From Bacteroidota bacterium (lineage in GTDB: Bacteria; Bacteroidota; Bacteroidia; Chitinophagales; Chitinophagaceae): a DNA stretch of 64,000 bases. The stretch covers positions 1 to 64,000 of the forward strand of contig JAEWBT010000036.1 of NCBI GenBank assembly GCA_023391015.1, in the 5' to 3' direction. Below, one piece after another: positions 50,899 through 60,048 of the stretch. Within the stretch, counting starts at the first letter, position 1; the number at the start of each line of letters is the position of its first letter. Both the position numbers and the translations under genes were made by a program. The notes beneath the pieces are model-generated. The model ran no database searches and was not told where the DNA came from. It saw nothing but the letters and a program-made list of their open reading frames with translations.

Positions 50899-52293
50899 TT
50901 AAAGTTCCTGGTCGGGTTCGTCTTCAAAAATCTTCATGATGCGGTCTTTCATGCCGTCAAACATTTTTTTGAAGCGTTCTTTTCGCTTTTGAACATTTAC
51001 AGGCGCTTCGGGCTCAGGTGCTAAATCTGATACCGGAATGTTTTCTACCCCTTCCGGCGCGGCGATGATAACCGTGTCGCTAGCCGCTACCTGTTGACCG
51101 TCGTTGATAAACCGCGGACGACCGCTTTCCAAATCGTAGTAGCCGCGCAGAATCAATCCGATTACAGTGGCGTATTTTGGGTTGTTTACTTTTTCCACAT
51201 ACGGCGCGGCAGCCAGGTGTTCGCCGGTGTAGCCCATGCGGGTCATCAGTCCGGTTTTGTATTCGGCCAGTTGGATGAGGTGTTTCAGCTGCGCACCGCC
51301 GCCGGTCAGGATCAATCCGCCGTACAGTTTTTTATCCAGGTCCACTTGCTTCAGGTGGTACACCACGTAGTCAAAAATCTCGTCCATGCGGGCCTGAATG
51401 ATGTGAGCCAGCATTTTCACGGAAATCTCCTTCGATGGCAACCCGCGCAATCCCGGAATTTCAATAAAATCGCGCTCGCTCGCTTCGTCGGCCAGGGCCA
51501 CGCCATAGTGGGTTTTAAGCAACTCCGCATAAGTGCGCAGCACGCCCAGTCCGCTGCGAATGTCCTGCGTGACGTTCACCCCTGCATATGGAATCACGGC
51601 GGTGTGTTTCAACATGCCTTCGTAAAAAACCGCCAAGTCGGTGGTGCCGCCGCCGATATCTACAATCGCCACGCCCGCTTCCAGATCTTCCTCACTCATC
51701 ACCGCCGCCGCCGACGCCAAAGGTTGCAACACCAGGTCTTTGGCAATCAGGTGGCTTTTATCCACGCAACGCTGAATGTTCCGGATGGCATTCCGGTCAG
51801 CGGTAATCACGTGGAAATTGGCTCCGATTTTTACCCCGCTCATCCCAATCGGGTGGGTTACATACGGCGTGTTGTCCACCGTGTATTCCTGCGGGATAAT
51901 ATCAATAATCCGGTCGCCCGCCGGGATATAGGTTTTGTATTGGTCGCGAATCAACAGGTCGATATCGGCCTTGCTGATTTCGTCTTCTACATTGGTACGC
52001 ACCCGGTCGCCCCGCGTTTGCAGGCTTTTGATGTGCTGTCCGGCAATGCCGACGTACACCTCGGCAATATTCAACTCCGGGTTGCTTTCAATGCAGCGGC
52101 TGATGGCCAACTCAATAGACTGGATGCACTGTTCAATATTCATCACCACGCCGTGGCTCACTCCGGCGCTTTCCGATTCGCCAAAGCCCAGCAGTTCCAG
52201 CTTGCCAAACTCGTTTTTGCGTCCGGCAATCGCCACAACTTTGGTGGTTCCAATGTCAAGGCCAACGATGATAGGTTTGGTGGTATGTTGCAT
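50899..52293 (-). CDS. ftsA: Cell division protein FtsA
   Basis: The 464-residue actin-like ATPase anchors FtsZ filaments to the inner membrane. LDIGTTKVVAIAG near residues 13-25 is phosphate 1, VDIGGGTTDLAVF near 210 phosphate 2, and ILTGGGAQLKHL near 326 the adenosine motif. The C-terminal tail (KERFKKMFDGMKDRIMKIF) is an amphipathic membrane-targeting helix. It follows ftsQ by 63 bp. Normal family length with the usual Bacteroidota C-terminal extension. Confidence 0.96.
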   Translation of the reverse strand: MQHTTKPIIVGLDIGTTKVVAIAGRKNEFGKLELLGFGESESAGVSHGVVMNIEQCIQSIELAISRCIESNPELNIAEVYVGIAGQHIKSLQTRGDRVRTNVEDEISKADIDLLIRDQYKTYIPAGDRIIDIIPQEYTVDNTPYVTHPIGMSGVKIGANFHVITADRNAIRNIQRCVDKSHLIAKDLVLQPLASAAAVMSEEDLEAGVAIVDIGGGTTDLAVFYEGMLKHTAVIPYAGVNVTQDIRSGLGVLRTYAELLKTHYGVALADEASERDFIEIPGLRGLPSKEISVKMLAHIIQARMDEIFDYVVYHLKQVDLDKKLYGGLILTGGGAQLKHLIQLAEYKTGLMTRMGYTGEHLAAAPYVEKVNNPKYATVIGLILRGYYDLESGRPRFINDGQQVAASDTVIIAAPEGVENIPVSDLAPEPEAPVNVQKRKERFKKMFDGMKDRIMKIFEDEPDQEL

Positions 52294-52356
52294 AAAGATG
52301 AAGCAGGCTTAAGAGTGTGAGATGGGCGTTTGGGTAGAAGAGGGAAAAAGGAGCGT

Positions 52357-53412
52357 TTAGCGGGGTTTGGCGGGGGCTTGCGAGGCCGTTGTGGGCTTTC
52401 GCGGCTGGGCAGGATTGCTTTTGGGCGGGTGCGAAGTTGCAGTTGCTTTGGGCTTTCCCGATAAAGTTTTTTGCGAAGTGGCAACGGTTGCTTTAGCAGC
52501 CGCCGGGGCGGACGCTTGACGGGCGGCTTCGCGGGCTTTCAACTGCGGGGTCAGCGTATCGGGAATCTCTTCCTTCACGATGGTTTTCACCCAGTTCATG
52601 TTGCTGAGCGCGCGGTCCACCGGCGGCTTCCACGGCAGGGCCGGCGAGGCTACCACCTGCCCTTTATAGCGGGCATCGAGTACTGTATAGCGGTCCCAGC
52701 CAATGCGGTTGAGCACATTGCGGTAAAAAAGAAAGAGCGTATGTAATTTGGTATCCAGGGCGGCGGTGTCGCCCAGGATGGCACGGTGATTCCCCAATAC
52801 GGGTATGAGTTCAAAATCGCCGTCGGGCCGCACCACAATTTCTTCCACACCTTGCTTCCAGAACGGATCGGCGGAGAGTTTGGAAACCACATACACAATC
52901 TGTGCCCGAACCGCTTTTTTAGCGTTGCTGTCCAGCATGTGGGGCACGCCCGTTACAACTGGCGCATAGTGCACATAGTCGGTGGAAAGCGGCAGTTGTT
53001 TCAGGGCCGTGTCTAAGTAATAGGAATCACCGGACGTTTCAAAAATCCGGACGTAGGGAATGCGCTGCGTAGCCGAAACATGCAGCACACGGCGGTGGTC
53101 CACGTACACCTGCGCCGATTCAATCCATGGATTGCTGCGGGCAATGCCTTCCAGCCGGTGTACGTTAATATCGCCCATCGTCATCGCCGTGGGCTGAATG
53201 TGGCGGCGGGTAAAAAGCAGTTCTTGCAGGTCTTTTTCGTTGACAAAACCCACCTGATGGCTGTTGGCCACTTGGATGTCCAGCCCCTGCAAGTATTCCT
53301 TTTCCTGCTTACGCGCTGCGCTGCTTACGGCCACAACCAGCACGCCTACGCTCACTACGGTGAGTAGGAAGCGCAGCACCTTGCGGACGGATACGGAACG
53401 TCTTGCAGCCAT
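52357..53412 (-). CDS. ftsQ: Cell division protein FtsQ
   Basis: The 351-residue bitopic protein has a basic cytosolic tail, one membrane helix (FLLTVVSVGVLVVAVSSA near 15-32) and periplasmic POTRA and beta domains (QVGFVNEKDLQELLF near 53, NPWIESAQVYVDHRRVLHVSATQRIPYVRI near 94-123). A Pro/Ala/Lys-rich tail of about 60 residues is added at the C-terminus. It links FtsB/FtsL to the division machinery. It starts 3 bp after the murC stop. Confidence 0.92.
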   Translation of the reverse strand: MAARRSVSVRKVLRFLLTVVSVGVLVVAVSSAARKQEKEYLQGLDIQVANSHQVGFVNEKDLQELLFTRRHIQPTAMTMGDINVHRLEGIARSNPWIESAQVYVDHRRVLHVSATQRIPYVRIFETSGDSYYLDTALKQLPLSTDYVHYAPVVTGVPHMLDSNAKKAVRAQIVYVVSKLSADPFWKQGVEEIVVRPDGDFELIPVLGNHRAILGDTAALDTKLHTLFLFYRNVLNRIGWDRYTVLDARYKGQVVASPALPWKPPVDRALSNMNWVKTIVKEEIPDTLTPQLKAREAARQASAPAAAKATVATSQKTLSGKPKATATSHPPKSNPAQPRKPTTASQAPAKPR

Positions 53413-53415
53413 TTT

Positions 53416-54777
53416 TTACGGGTTTTGAAAAGCGTTCTTGATTTGGGGCACCAACTTGTCAATATCGCCGGCACCGGCGGTGATGAATAAGGCCGGTTGG
53501 GCGCGCCGCACGTAGTCTACAAGTCCTTCTTTAGAAAGAATCGTTACAGCGGGGTTGCTCATTTTTTCCTTAATGGTTTCAGCACTCACGCCTTCCATCG
53601 GCAGCTCGCGGGCAGGGTAGATGTCCAGCAACAGCACTTCGTCGGCCTTGTCCAGCGCTTCGGCAAACCCTTCGGCCAGGTCGCGGGTGCGACTGTAGAG
53701 GTGCGGCTGAAACGCGATTACGCAGCGGCGGTGGGGAAACAAGGCTTTTGCACTTTGAATCAACGCCGCCAACTCTTCCGGATGGTGCGCGTAGTCGTCA
53801 ATGTAAACGTGCGCATCGGTGTGCACCACGTATTCAAAGCGCCGGCGAATGCCCTTAAATTTCGGGAAAGCCGCCGCGATTTCTGCCGGGGAAACGCCCA
53901 GGTGCAACGCTGCCGCTGTAGCTACGACCGCGTTTTCCACGTTGTGCATCCCCCCAATCGGCAGGTGAATTTTTGGTACAAATCCCAGCTTGCCCAGCAC
54001 GTCAAAAGTGTATGTGCCTTCTTTCTGCACCACGTTGGCGGCGTACACGTCGGCGGCGCTGTTTTGCAGGCTGTAGGTCAAACGCTGTGGCGTGGCAAAG
54101 CGCCCGGCAAGCGGCAGCCCGTGTTTGTAGAGCAGCAGTCCGCCGGGTTTAATGTTTTGAGTGTAGTCTACAAACGCATCTTCCAGCGCCGTGTGGGTGC
54201 CGTAGATGTCCAGGTGGTCGGCGTCGGTAGAGGTTAGCACGGCCAGGTCGGGGCGCAGTTTGAGGAACGAGCGGTCGTACTCGTCAGCCTCAATCACAGC
54301 TGTGGGCGTCAGGCTACTCCAGTAGTTGGTGTTGTAGTTGAGCGAAATGCCGCCCAGAAATGCGTTGCAGCCGTAGCCGGTTTCGCGCAGCAAAAAAGCA
54401 ATCATGGTAGAGACAGTCGTCTTGCCGTGGGTGCCCGCCACCGTTACCGCTTCCAGACTTTCGGTAATGCCCTGCAAGGCATCGCTGCGCTTGAGAACGG
54501 TGTAGCCGTTGGCCCGGTACCACGCCAGTTCGGCGTTGGTTTCCGGAATAGCGGGCGTATAAATCACCACCTCGGCGTCTTTATCCAGCAGTTCAATGCT
54601 ATCTTCAAAATGAATGGCAATGCCTTCTTCCTGCAGCTTGTCCGTCAGGGCGGTTGGCGTGCGGTCGTAGCCGCTCACCGCTACGCCGTGGGCATGGAAA
54701 TAACGGGCGATGGCCGACATGCCAATGCCGCCAATGCCGATAAAATAAACCCGCTTCAGGGTTGCGATAGGTATCAT
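53416..54777 (-). CDS. murC: UDP-N-acetylmuramate--L-alanine ligase
   Basis: MurC adds the first residue, L-Ala, of the peptidoglycan stem. IGIGGIGMSAIARYF near residues 13-27 binds the UDP-sugar, GTHGKTTVSTM near 114-124 is the ATP loop and EADEYDRSFL near 168 the metal site; HHPEEL near 333 is the Mur C-terminal motif. The 453-residue length is standard. It overlaps murG by 4 bp, so the two are co-translated, and ftsQ follows 3 bp later. Confidence 0.96.
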   Translation of the reverse strand: MIPIATLKRVYFIGIGGIGMSAIARYFHAHGVAVSGYDRTPTALTDKLQEEGIAIHFEDSIELLDKDAEVVIYTPAIPETNAELAWYRANGYTVLKRSDALQGITESLEAVTVAGTHGKTTVSTMIAFLLRETGYGCNAFLGGISLNYNTNYWSSLTPTAVIEADEYDRSFLKLRPDLAVLTSTDADHLDIYGTHTALEDAFVDYTQNIKPGGLLLYKHGLPLAGRFATPQRLTYSLQNSAADVYAANVVQKEGTYTFDVLGKLGFVPKIHLPIGGMHNVENAVVATAAALHLGVSPAEIAAAFPKFKGIRRRFEYVVHTDAHVYIDDYAHHPEELAALIQSAKALFPHRRCVIAFQPHLYSRTRDLAEGFAEALDKADEVLLLDIYPARELPMEGVSAETIKEKMSNPAVTILSKEGLVDYVRRAQPALFITAGAGDIDKLVPQIKNAFQNP

Positions 54778-55889
54778 AAGGCGACGGCTTCGGGTTTTAC
54801 GAGTGAAACAATTTGCCGGGCAATGCGCTCGTCGGCGTCGCGGATGGCGAGGGCCGAAAGGGCGCGGTGCATTTTCTCCATCTCCCCTTTGTTCCCCAGC
54901 AGGGACAAGATTTCCGGAAGCAGTTCTTCTTTCACCCGGGCGTCGGGCACAAGGCGGGCGGCTCCTTTTTGAACCAAGGCCCGCGCGTTGCTACTTTGGT
55001 GGTCTTCGGCGGCGTGAGGATACGGCACAAAAATCACCGGCTTGGCCACGATGCACAACTCGGCAATGGCCAGTGCCCCGGCGCGGGATACCACAAGATC
55101 GGCGGCGGCGTAGGCAGCGTCCATCTCGCGGATAAATTCTTTTACCACCACGCTTTCGCCATACGGCGCAGCGGCAGCTACTGCTTCGGCGTGGTTGGAT
55201 TTTCCGGTTTGCCACAGCACCTGCAAGCCTTTCTTATTGAGCGCAGGCAGCGCCGCCATCATCGCCTCATTCACCGATTTTGCGCCCAGACTTCCGCCCA
55301 CTACCAGCAAGGTTTTCTTTTGTGGACTTAACCCAAAAAATGCGCAGCCTTCCTCGTGCGAAATGGTAGCTCCTGAAATCAGTTGGCGCACCGGGTTTCC
55401 GGTGATTTGCAAGGTATTTTTTGGAAAGAAACGGTCCATTCCCTCATACGCTACACAAACGCTTTTCGCCTTCGTTCCCAGAATTTTATTGGACTTGCCT
55501 GCGTGCGAATTCTGCTCCTGAATAAACGTCGGGATGTCCATTTGCTGTGCCGCTTTCAGAATGGGGAACGAGGCGTAGCCCCCTACCCCAACCACCGCGT
55601 CGGGCCGAAAATCACGGATGATTTTCCAGGCTTCCCAAATGCTTTTCAGCAGCTTGTAGGGCAGCAGCAGGTTCTTCAAGAGGCTACTGCGGTTCATCCC
55701 GGCAATGTCCAGCCCCACGATTTTAAACCCTTCCTGTGGTACTTTTTCCATTTCCATCTTGCCCCGTGCGCCCACGAACAACAGTTCTGTTCCCGGCGCG
55801 ACGCGCTGCAGGGCATGCCCAATCGCCACCGCCGGAAAGATGTGTCCGCCGGTGCCGCCGCCTGCGATAATGATGCGTGGAGCGTTCAT
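54774..55889 (-). CDS. murG: UDP-GlcNAc--lipid I N-acetylglucosamine transferase
   Basis: MurG turns lipid I into lipid II at the inner face of the membrane. The GGGTGGHIFPA motif lies at residues 10-20, QEQNSHAGKSNK near 126 and the second Rossmann part VVGGSLGAKSVNE near 205, with SRAGALAIAEL near 271 and PYPHAAEDHQSSNA near 292 for donor binding. 371 residues, family-typical. Order ftsW-murG-murC matches other dcw clusters. Confidence 0.97.
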   Translation of the reverse strand: MNAPRIIIAGGGTGGHIFPAVAIGHALQRVAPGTELLFVGARGKMEMEKVPQEGFKIVGLDIAGMNRSSLLKNLLLPYKLLKSIWEAWKIIRDFRPDAVVGVGGYASFPILKAAQQMDIPTFIQEQNSHAGKSNKILGTKAKSVCVAYEGMDRFFPKNTLQITGNPVRQLISGATISHEEGCAFFGLSPQKKTLLVVGGSLGAKSVNEAMMAALPALNKKGLQVLWQTGKSNHAEAVAAAAPYGESVVVKEFIREMDAAYAAADLVVSRAGALAIAELCIVAKPVIFVPYPHAAEDHQSSNARALVQKGAARLVPDARVKEELLPEILSLLGNKGEMEKMHRALSALAIRDADERIARQIVSLVKPEAVAL

Positions 55890-55948
55890 GAGAAGGTTGA
55901 GAAAGCTGATGAGTTGATAAGCGTTTATAAGTTGATAGGTGGAGGCGC

Positions 55949-57196
55949 TTAAGCTACAGCCGGTTGTGGTTTTTTAGGGGTTGAAATAAGGGGTTCTTCC
56001 GGCACACGGGGTTCGCCCAGGCTTTGCGGACTGTGGGAGGCTTTGCGGCGGCCTTCTTCTTCATCCACATAGCGGCTCACGCTCAGCACAATACCAATGG
56101 CAAACGAGGTAAACCAGATAGACGAGCCGCCCATACTCACCAGCGGCAGCGTGAGACCGGTCGTGGGCACGAGGTGCACCACAACCGCCATGTTCAGCAT
56201 CGCCTGAAACACAAGCGTAATACTCAACCCCACGGCCAGAAATGCCCCGAAGGCGTACGGACAACGCCGAAAAATGAGAATGCTTCGCCACAAAAAGATC
56301 AGGTATAAAGCCACGACCACCGTTCCACCCAGCAAACCGTATTCTTCAATAATGATGGAAAAAATCCAGTCGGAGTATGGGTGAGGAACAAAATTGCGTT
56401 GCAGCGAATTGCCCGGTCCGCGTCCGAAAAAGCCGCCGTTAGCAATGGCAATCATACCTTGTTCCATCTGAAAATTGTCGTCCTTGGCGGTTTCTTCATC
56501 GCTCTTACCCATGAAGTTCATCACCCGCTTTTCCCACGTTTCGGCCCGGCCCCAACCGGTTGCTTTGGAGATGCCCCACACGCAGCCCAGCATCACAATT
56601 CCGGAAAACGCCAGCAGCAGGATGTGCTTCACCTGCACCCGACCGATGTAAAACAAAATGCAGCAGGTCATTCCCAACATCAGCGCAGTGGAAAGGTTGG
56701 CCGGTGCAATCAGCACGCAGACAATTAAAACCGGCACCAGCACCGGCAGAAAGCCTTGTTTAAAACTTTTGATTTTCTCTTGCCGCGTACTCAGGATGCG
56801 GGCCAGAAACATAAACAAGGCCAGCTTCGCCAGGTCAGAGGTCTGAATGGTAAACGATGTACCGGGCAGCCGTATCCAGCGGGCACCGTCATTGAGCGTC
56901 GCTCCGAAAAACAAGGTGTATATCAATAGCGGGATGCTCAGGGCAAACAATATCACCGCCCAGCGCGCAAACTTGGTGTAGTTGATGCGGTGGACGAGGT
57001 AGATAAAGACCATCCCCACGCCCAGGAAAAACACTTGCTTGGTGAGATAGTGGCTCGCGTCTTTGTCCATCCGGTAGGCCAGCGAACCGGTGGCGCTGAA
57101 AACGGCCAGCAGGCTGAACAGCCCAAGCAGCAAAACCACTGCCCAGATAACCTTATCGCCTTTAACCCGGCGCAGGTGTTGTTGGATAAATTGCAT
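55949..57196 (-). CDS. ftsW: Lipid II polymerase FtsW
   Basis: The 415-residue SEDS-family protein has ten membrane helices. The conserved GSLAYRMDKDASHYLTKQVFF near residues 32-52, the large periplasmic loop with catalytic-region Asp in HPYSDWIFSIIIEEYG near 272-287 and TTGLTLPLVSMGGSS near 342-356 mark FtsW/RodA. Its place between murD and murG, 3 bp after the murD stop, favours FtsW over RodA. It polymerises septal glycan with FtsI. An N-terminal start at 57196 fits. Confidence 0.94.
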   Translation of the reverse strand: MQFIQQHLRRVKGDKVIWAVVLLLGLFSLLAVFSATGSLAYRMDKDASHYLTKQVFFLGVGMVFIYLVHRINYTKFARWAVILFALSIPLLIYTLFFGATLNDGARWIRLPGTSFTIQTSDLAKLALFMFLARILSTRQEKIKSFKQGFLPVLVPVLIVCVLIAPANLSTALMLGMTCCILFYIGRVQVKHILLLAFSGIVMLGCVWGISKATGWGRAETWEKRVMNFMGKSDEETAKDDNFQMEQGMIAIANGGFFGRGPGNSLQRNFVPHPYSDWIFSIIIEEYGLLGGTVVVALYLIFLWRSILIFRRCPYAFGAFLAVGLSITLVFQAMLNMAVVVHLVPTTGLTLPLVSMGGSSIWFTSFAIGIVLSVSRYVDEEEGRRKASHSPQSLGEPRVPEEPLISTPKKPQPAVA

Positions 57197-57199
57197 CGC

Positions 57200-58582
57200 C
57201 TATGCGGGTTGAGAAGAAAGAGAGAGAGAATATTTTTGAACGGCCTCCCGGAATTTTTGGCCCCGGTCTTCGTAATTTTTAAACAAATCGAAAGAAGCGC
57301 AGGCCGGCGACAGCAAAACCGTATCGCCCGCCGTTGCCAGGCCCAGCGCAGCCGCCACAGCCTTTTCCGCTGAGGCGGTATCCACTACCGGAATACCGAG
57401 GGCATCAAAAGCCGCGTGAATTGGGGCGTTGTCCACACCCATACACACAATCGCTTTTACTTTTCCGGAAACCAGCGCCTGAATCTGCCCGTAATCGTTG
57501 CCTTTGTCCTGCCCGCCGAGAATGAGAATGATCGGCGTGGTCATGCTATCCAGCGCGTACCAAACCGAATCCACATTGGTGGCTTTAGAGTCGTTGATAA
57601 ATTGCACCCCGTTGATGCTGCCGACGGGTTCCAGCCGGTGGGGCAGGCCGCTAAACGTTTGCAGGCCGGTAGCGATGGCTTCCGGGGAAACGCCCGCCAA
57701 CAAGGCGGCCGTGGCTGCCGCCAAGGCATTGGCCTCATTGTGCCGACCCTTCACGGCCAGTTTTTGAACCGGAAAAGAGAGTGATTTTCCGGAAATTTTC
57801 ACCACAAGATGGTCGCCGTTTTTACAGGCTACCACCCCGTTTTCGCCGCAACTTTTTTCCACGCTGAAACGTGCTACCTGCGCAGCAGTTCCTTTCACCA
57901 CAAATGCATTTTCCAACCGGCTGTCGTCGGCGGAAAGAATCAGATAATCTTCCGCGCCTTGGTTTTCGGTGATGCGCATTTTAGCCGCCGCGTATTTTTC
58001 CAAAGAATACTCGTAGCGGTCCAGGTGATCGGGCGTGATGTTGAGCACTACCGCCACATCGGGCTGAAAATCCACGATATCATCCAGCTGAAACGAGCTG
58101 ATTTCCAGTGCGTACCAATCGGTTGGCGCCTCCGCAATCTGGCGCGCCAGGCTGTAGCCGATATTTCCGGTCAGGCTCACGGACATCCCCGCCGTTTGCA
58201 GCAGGTGATACACCAGTTTGGTCGTGGTGCTTTTGCCATTGGAGCCGGTAATGGCGATGATTTTAGAAGCGCCCACGTAGCGAGCTGCAAATTCAATTTC
58301 GGAAATCACTGGAACCCCCGCTTCGCGCAAGCGCAAAACAGCCGCCGCAGTTCCGGAAATTCCGGGACTTTTCACTACCAAATCCACTCCGCTAAAAGCC
58401 TTTTCGCTGTGGCCGCCGCCTTCGTAGGCAACGCCCGCCGCGTCCAGCTCTTTCCGGAAATCTTCCTTTATTTCCCCACCGTCCGACACGAAAACGTCCC
58501 ACCCCTTCCGGCTGGCCAGAAGAGCCGCTCCCACCCCGGATTCACCGGCACCGAGAACGAGGAGTTTTTTCAGTGGAAACAT
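57200..58582 (-). CDS. murD: UDP-N-acetylmuramoyl-L-alanine--D-glutamate ligase
   Basis: MurD adds D-Glu to the stem peptide. VLGAGESGVGAALLA near residues 10-24 is the UMAG-binding part, GSNGKSTTTKLVYHLL near 112-127 the ATP loop and LNITPDHLDRYE near 186-197 the metal motif. HRLEPV near 317 and NDSKATN near 331 complete the family set. 460 residues. A TTTCCGGAAA within it reads I-S-G-K. The 128-bp gap upstream to mraY holds 9-bp repeats. Confidence 0.96.
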   Translation of the reverse strand: MFPLKKLLVLGAGESGVGAALLASRKGWDVFVSDGGEIKEDFRKELDAAGVAYEGGGHSEKAFSGVDLVVKSPGISGTAAAVLRLREAGVPVISEIEFAARYVGASKIIAITGSNGKSTTTKLVYHLLQTAGMSVSLTGNIGYSLARQIAEAPTDWYALEISSFQLDDIVDFQPDVAVVLNITPDHLDRYEYSLEKYAAAKMRITENQGAEDYLILSADDSRLENAFVVKGTAAQVARFSVEKSCGENGVVACKNGDHLVVKISGKSLSFPVQKLAVKGRHNEANALAAATAALLAGVSPEAIATGLQTFSGLPHRLEPVGSINGVQFINDSKATNVDSVWYALDSMTTPIILILGGQDKGNDYGQIQALVSGKVKAIVCMGVDNAPIHAAFDALGIPVVDTASAEKAVAAALGLATAGDTVLLSPACASFDLFKNYEDRGQKFREAVQKYSLSLSSQPA

Positions 58583-58591
58583 TTTAGAGGA

Positions 58592-58627
58592 GTTGATAGG
58601 GTTGATGGGGTTGATAAGGTTGATAGG
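58592..58627. repeat. Four 9-bp tandem repeats GTTGATRRG
   Basis: GTTGATAGG, GTTGATGGG, GTTGATAAG and GTTGATAGG follow one another at 58592-58627 in the mraY-murD gap. Similar GTTGATAAG/GTTGATAGG words occur in the ftsW-murG gap (about 55910-55938). Confidence 0.85.
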
Positions 58628-58710
58628 GTTTGGTTCTTCGGTTTCCGGGTGTTTGGCGTTGGGTTTTGGACTTTGGTTTCTGGTTTTTAAAATGCCGGGT
58701 TCTTTTGTCT

Positions 58711-59982
58711 TTACTGGAGTTTCAGCGTTACGATAGAAAGCACTGAGAGCATAATGGCGATAATCCAGAAGCGGGTGACGATTTTGCTTTCGTGGTAGCC
58801 GAGTTTTTGGTAGTGATGGTGGAGCGGGGCCATCAGCAAAATGCGTTTGCCTTCGCCGGTGCGTTTTTTAGTGTATTTGAAGTAAGAGACCTGCGCCATC
58901 ACGCTGATGTTTTCCGCCAGGAAAATGCCGCAGATAATCGGAATGAGGAGTTCTTTCCGGACGATAATCGCCAGCGAGGCGATGATACCGCCCAGCGCCA
59001 GCGAGCCGGTGTCGCCCATAAAAACCTGCGCGGGGTATGCGTTGTACCACAAAAAACCCACACATGCCCCCACGAAAGCCCCGATAAAAATACTGAGCTC
59101 GCCAAGGTTCGGGATGTGCATAATGCCGAGGTAATTGGCAAAAATGTAGTTGCCGCTCACATAGGCAAAAACGCCGAGGCAAATGCCCGCAATCGCCGAG
59201 ACGCCCGCTGCTAGCCCGTCTACGCCGTCGGTCATGTTCGCACCGTTGCTTACCGCCACGATAATGAACGTTACAAACAGCACGTAGATAAGCGGCGTTA
59301 CCGTTGAGACCGCTTTTTCCCCAAAAATTTTCGCAATGCCGGCGTAATGCAGCTCATGGTCTTTTACAAACGGAACCGTTGTGGTAGCCGAGCGCACCCG
59401 CACATATTTGTGTTCGTTGCCATCGCCGTCCAGCCGCGTCCGCACGCCGGGCTCCAGTTCGTCCACCGAGTAGTGAATCGGGTTTTCGTTGTAGGTAACA
59501 TCGCGGCTCACCACCACATAGTCGTTGTAGTACATTGTGAGGCCCACAATCACGCCGAGACCTACCTGCCCCATGATTTTAAACCGGCCGGAAAGCCCTT
59601 CTTTGTTTTTCTTGAAAACCTTGATGTAGTCGTCCAGAAAACCCACCAGCCCAAGCCAGACGGTGGAGATAATCATCAGCATCACGTACACGTTGAGCAC
59701 CCGCGCCAGGAGCAGCGTCGGGATTAAAATGGCCGCGAGGATGATGAGTCCGCCCATCGTAGGCGTGCCTTGCTTTTGGGCTTCGCCCTGCAGGCCGAGG
59801 TCGCGCACGGTTTCCCCGATTTGCTTGCGGCGGATGTAGCGGATGATGCGCTTGCCGAAGACCATGGAAATCAGCAGCGACAGGATAATGGCAATGCCGG
59901 TGCGGAAGGTGATGTAATAAAATACACCCGCTCCGAAGAGACCGAAATTTTCGCGTAGCCAGGTGAACAAATAATACAGCAC
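58711..59982 (-). CDS. mraY: Phospho-N-acetylmuramoyl-pentapeptide transferase
   Basis: MraY moves phospho-MurNAc-pentapeptide to undecaprenyl phosphate, making lipid I. Ten membrane helices, GTPTMGG near residues 73-79, [18 protein letters not shown] near 114-131, the catalytic [10 protein letters not shown] near 253-262 and HHHYQKLG near 387 are seen. At 423 residues it is about 60 longer than in E. coli because of a polar insert (about 165-225) between helices, which also occurs in other Bacteroidota. Confidence 0.96.
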   Translation of the reverse strand: MLYYLFTWLRENFGLFGAGVFYYITFRTGIAIILSLLISMVFGKRIIRYIRRKQIGETVRDLGLQGEAQKQGTPTMGGLIILAAILIPTLLLARVLNVYVMLMIISTVWLGLVGFLDDYIKVFKKNKEGLSGRFKIMGQVGLGVIVGLTMYYNDYVVVSRDVTYNENPIHYSVDELEPGVRTRLDGDGNEHKYVRVRSATTTVPFVKDHELHYAGIAKIFGEKAVSTVTPLIYVLFVTFIIVAVSNGANMTDGVDGLAAGVSAIAGICLGVFAYVSGNYIFANYLGIMHIPNLGELSIFIGAFVGACVGFLWYNAYPAQVFMGDTGSLALGGIIASLAIIVRKELLIPIICGIFLAENISVMAQVSYFKYTKKRTGEGKRILLMAPLHHHYQKLGYHESKIVTRFWIIAIMLSVLSIVTLKLQ

Positions 59983-60048
59983 GGGAGAGAAAGGTTTTTG
60001 GGGTGGAGAGAAGTTTTAAAAAGAGAGAAGAGAGAGGTGAGAGGGCAC

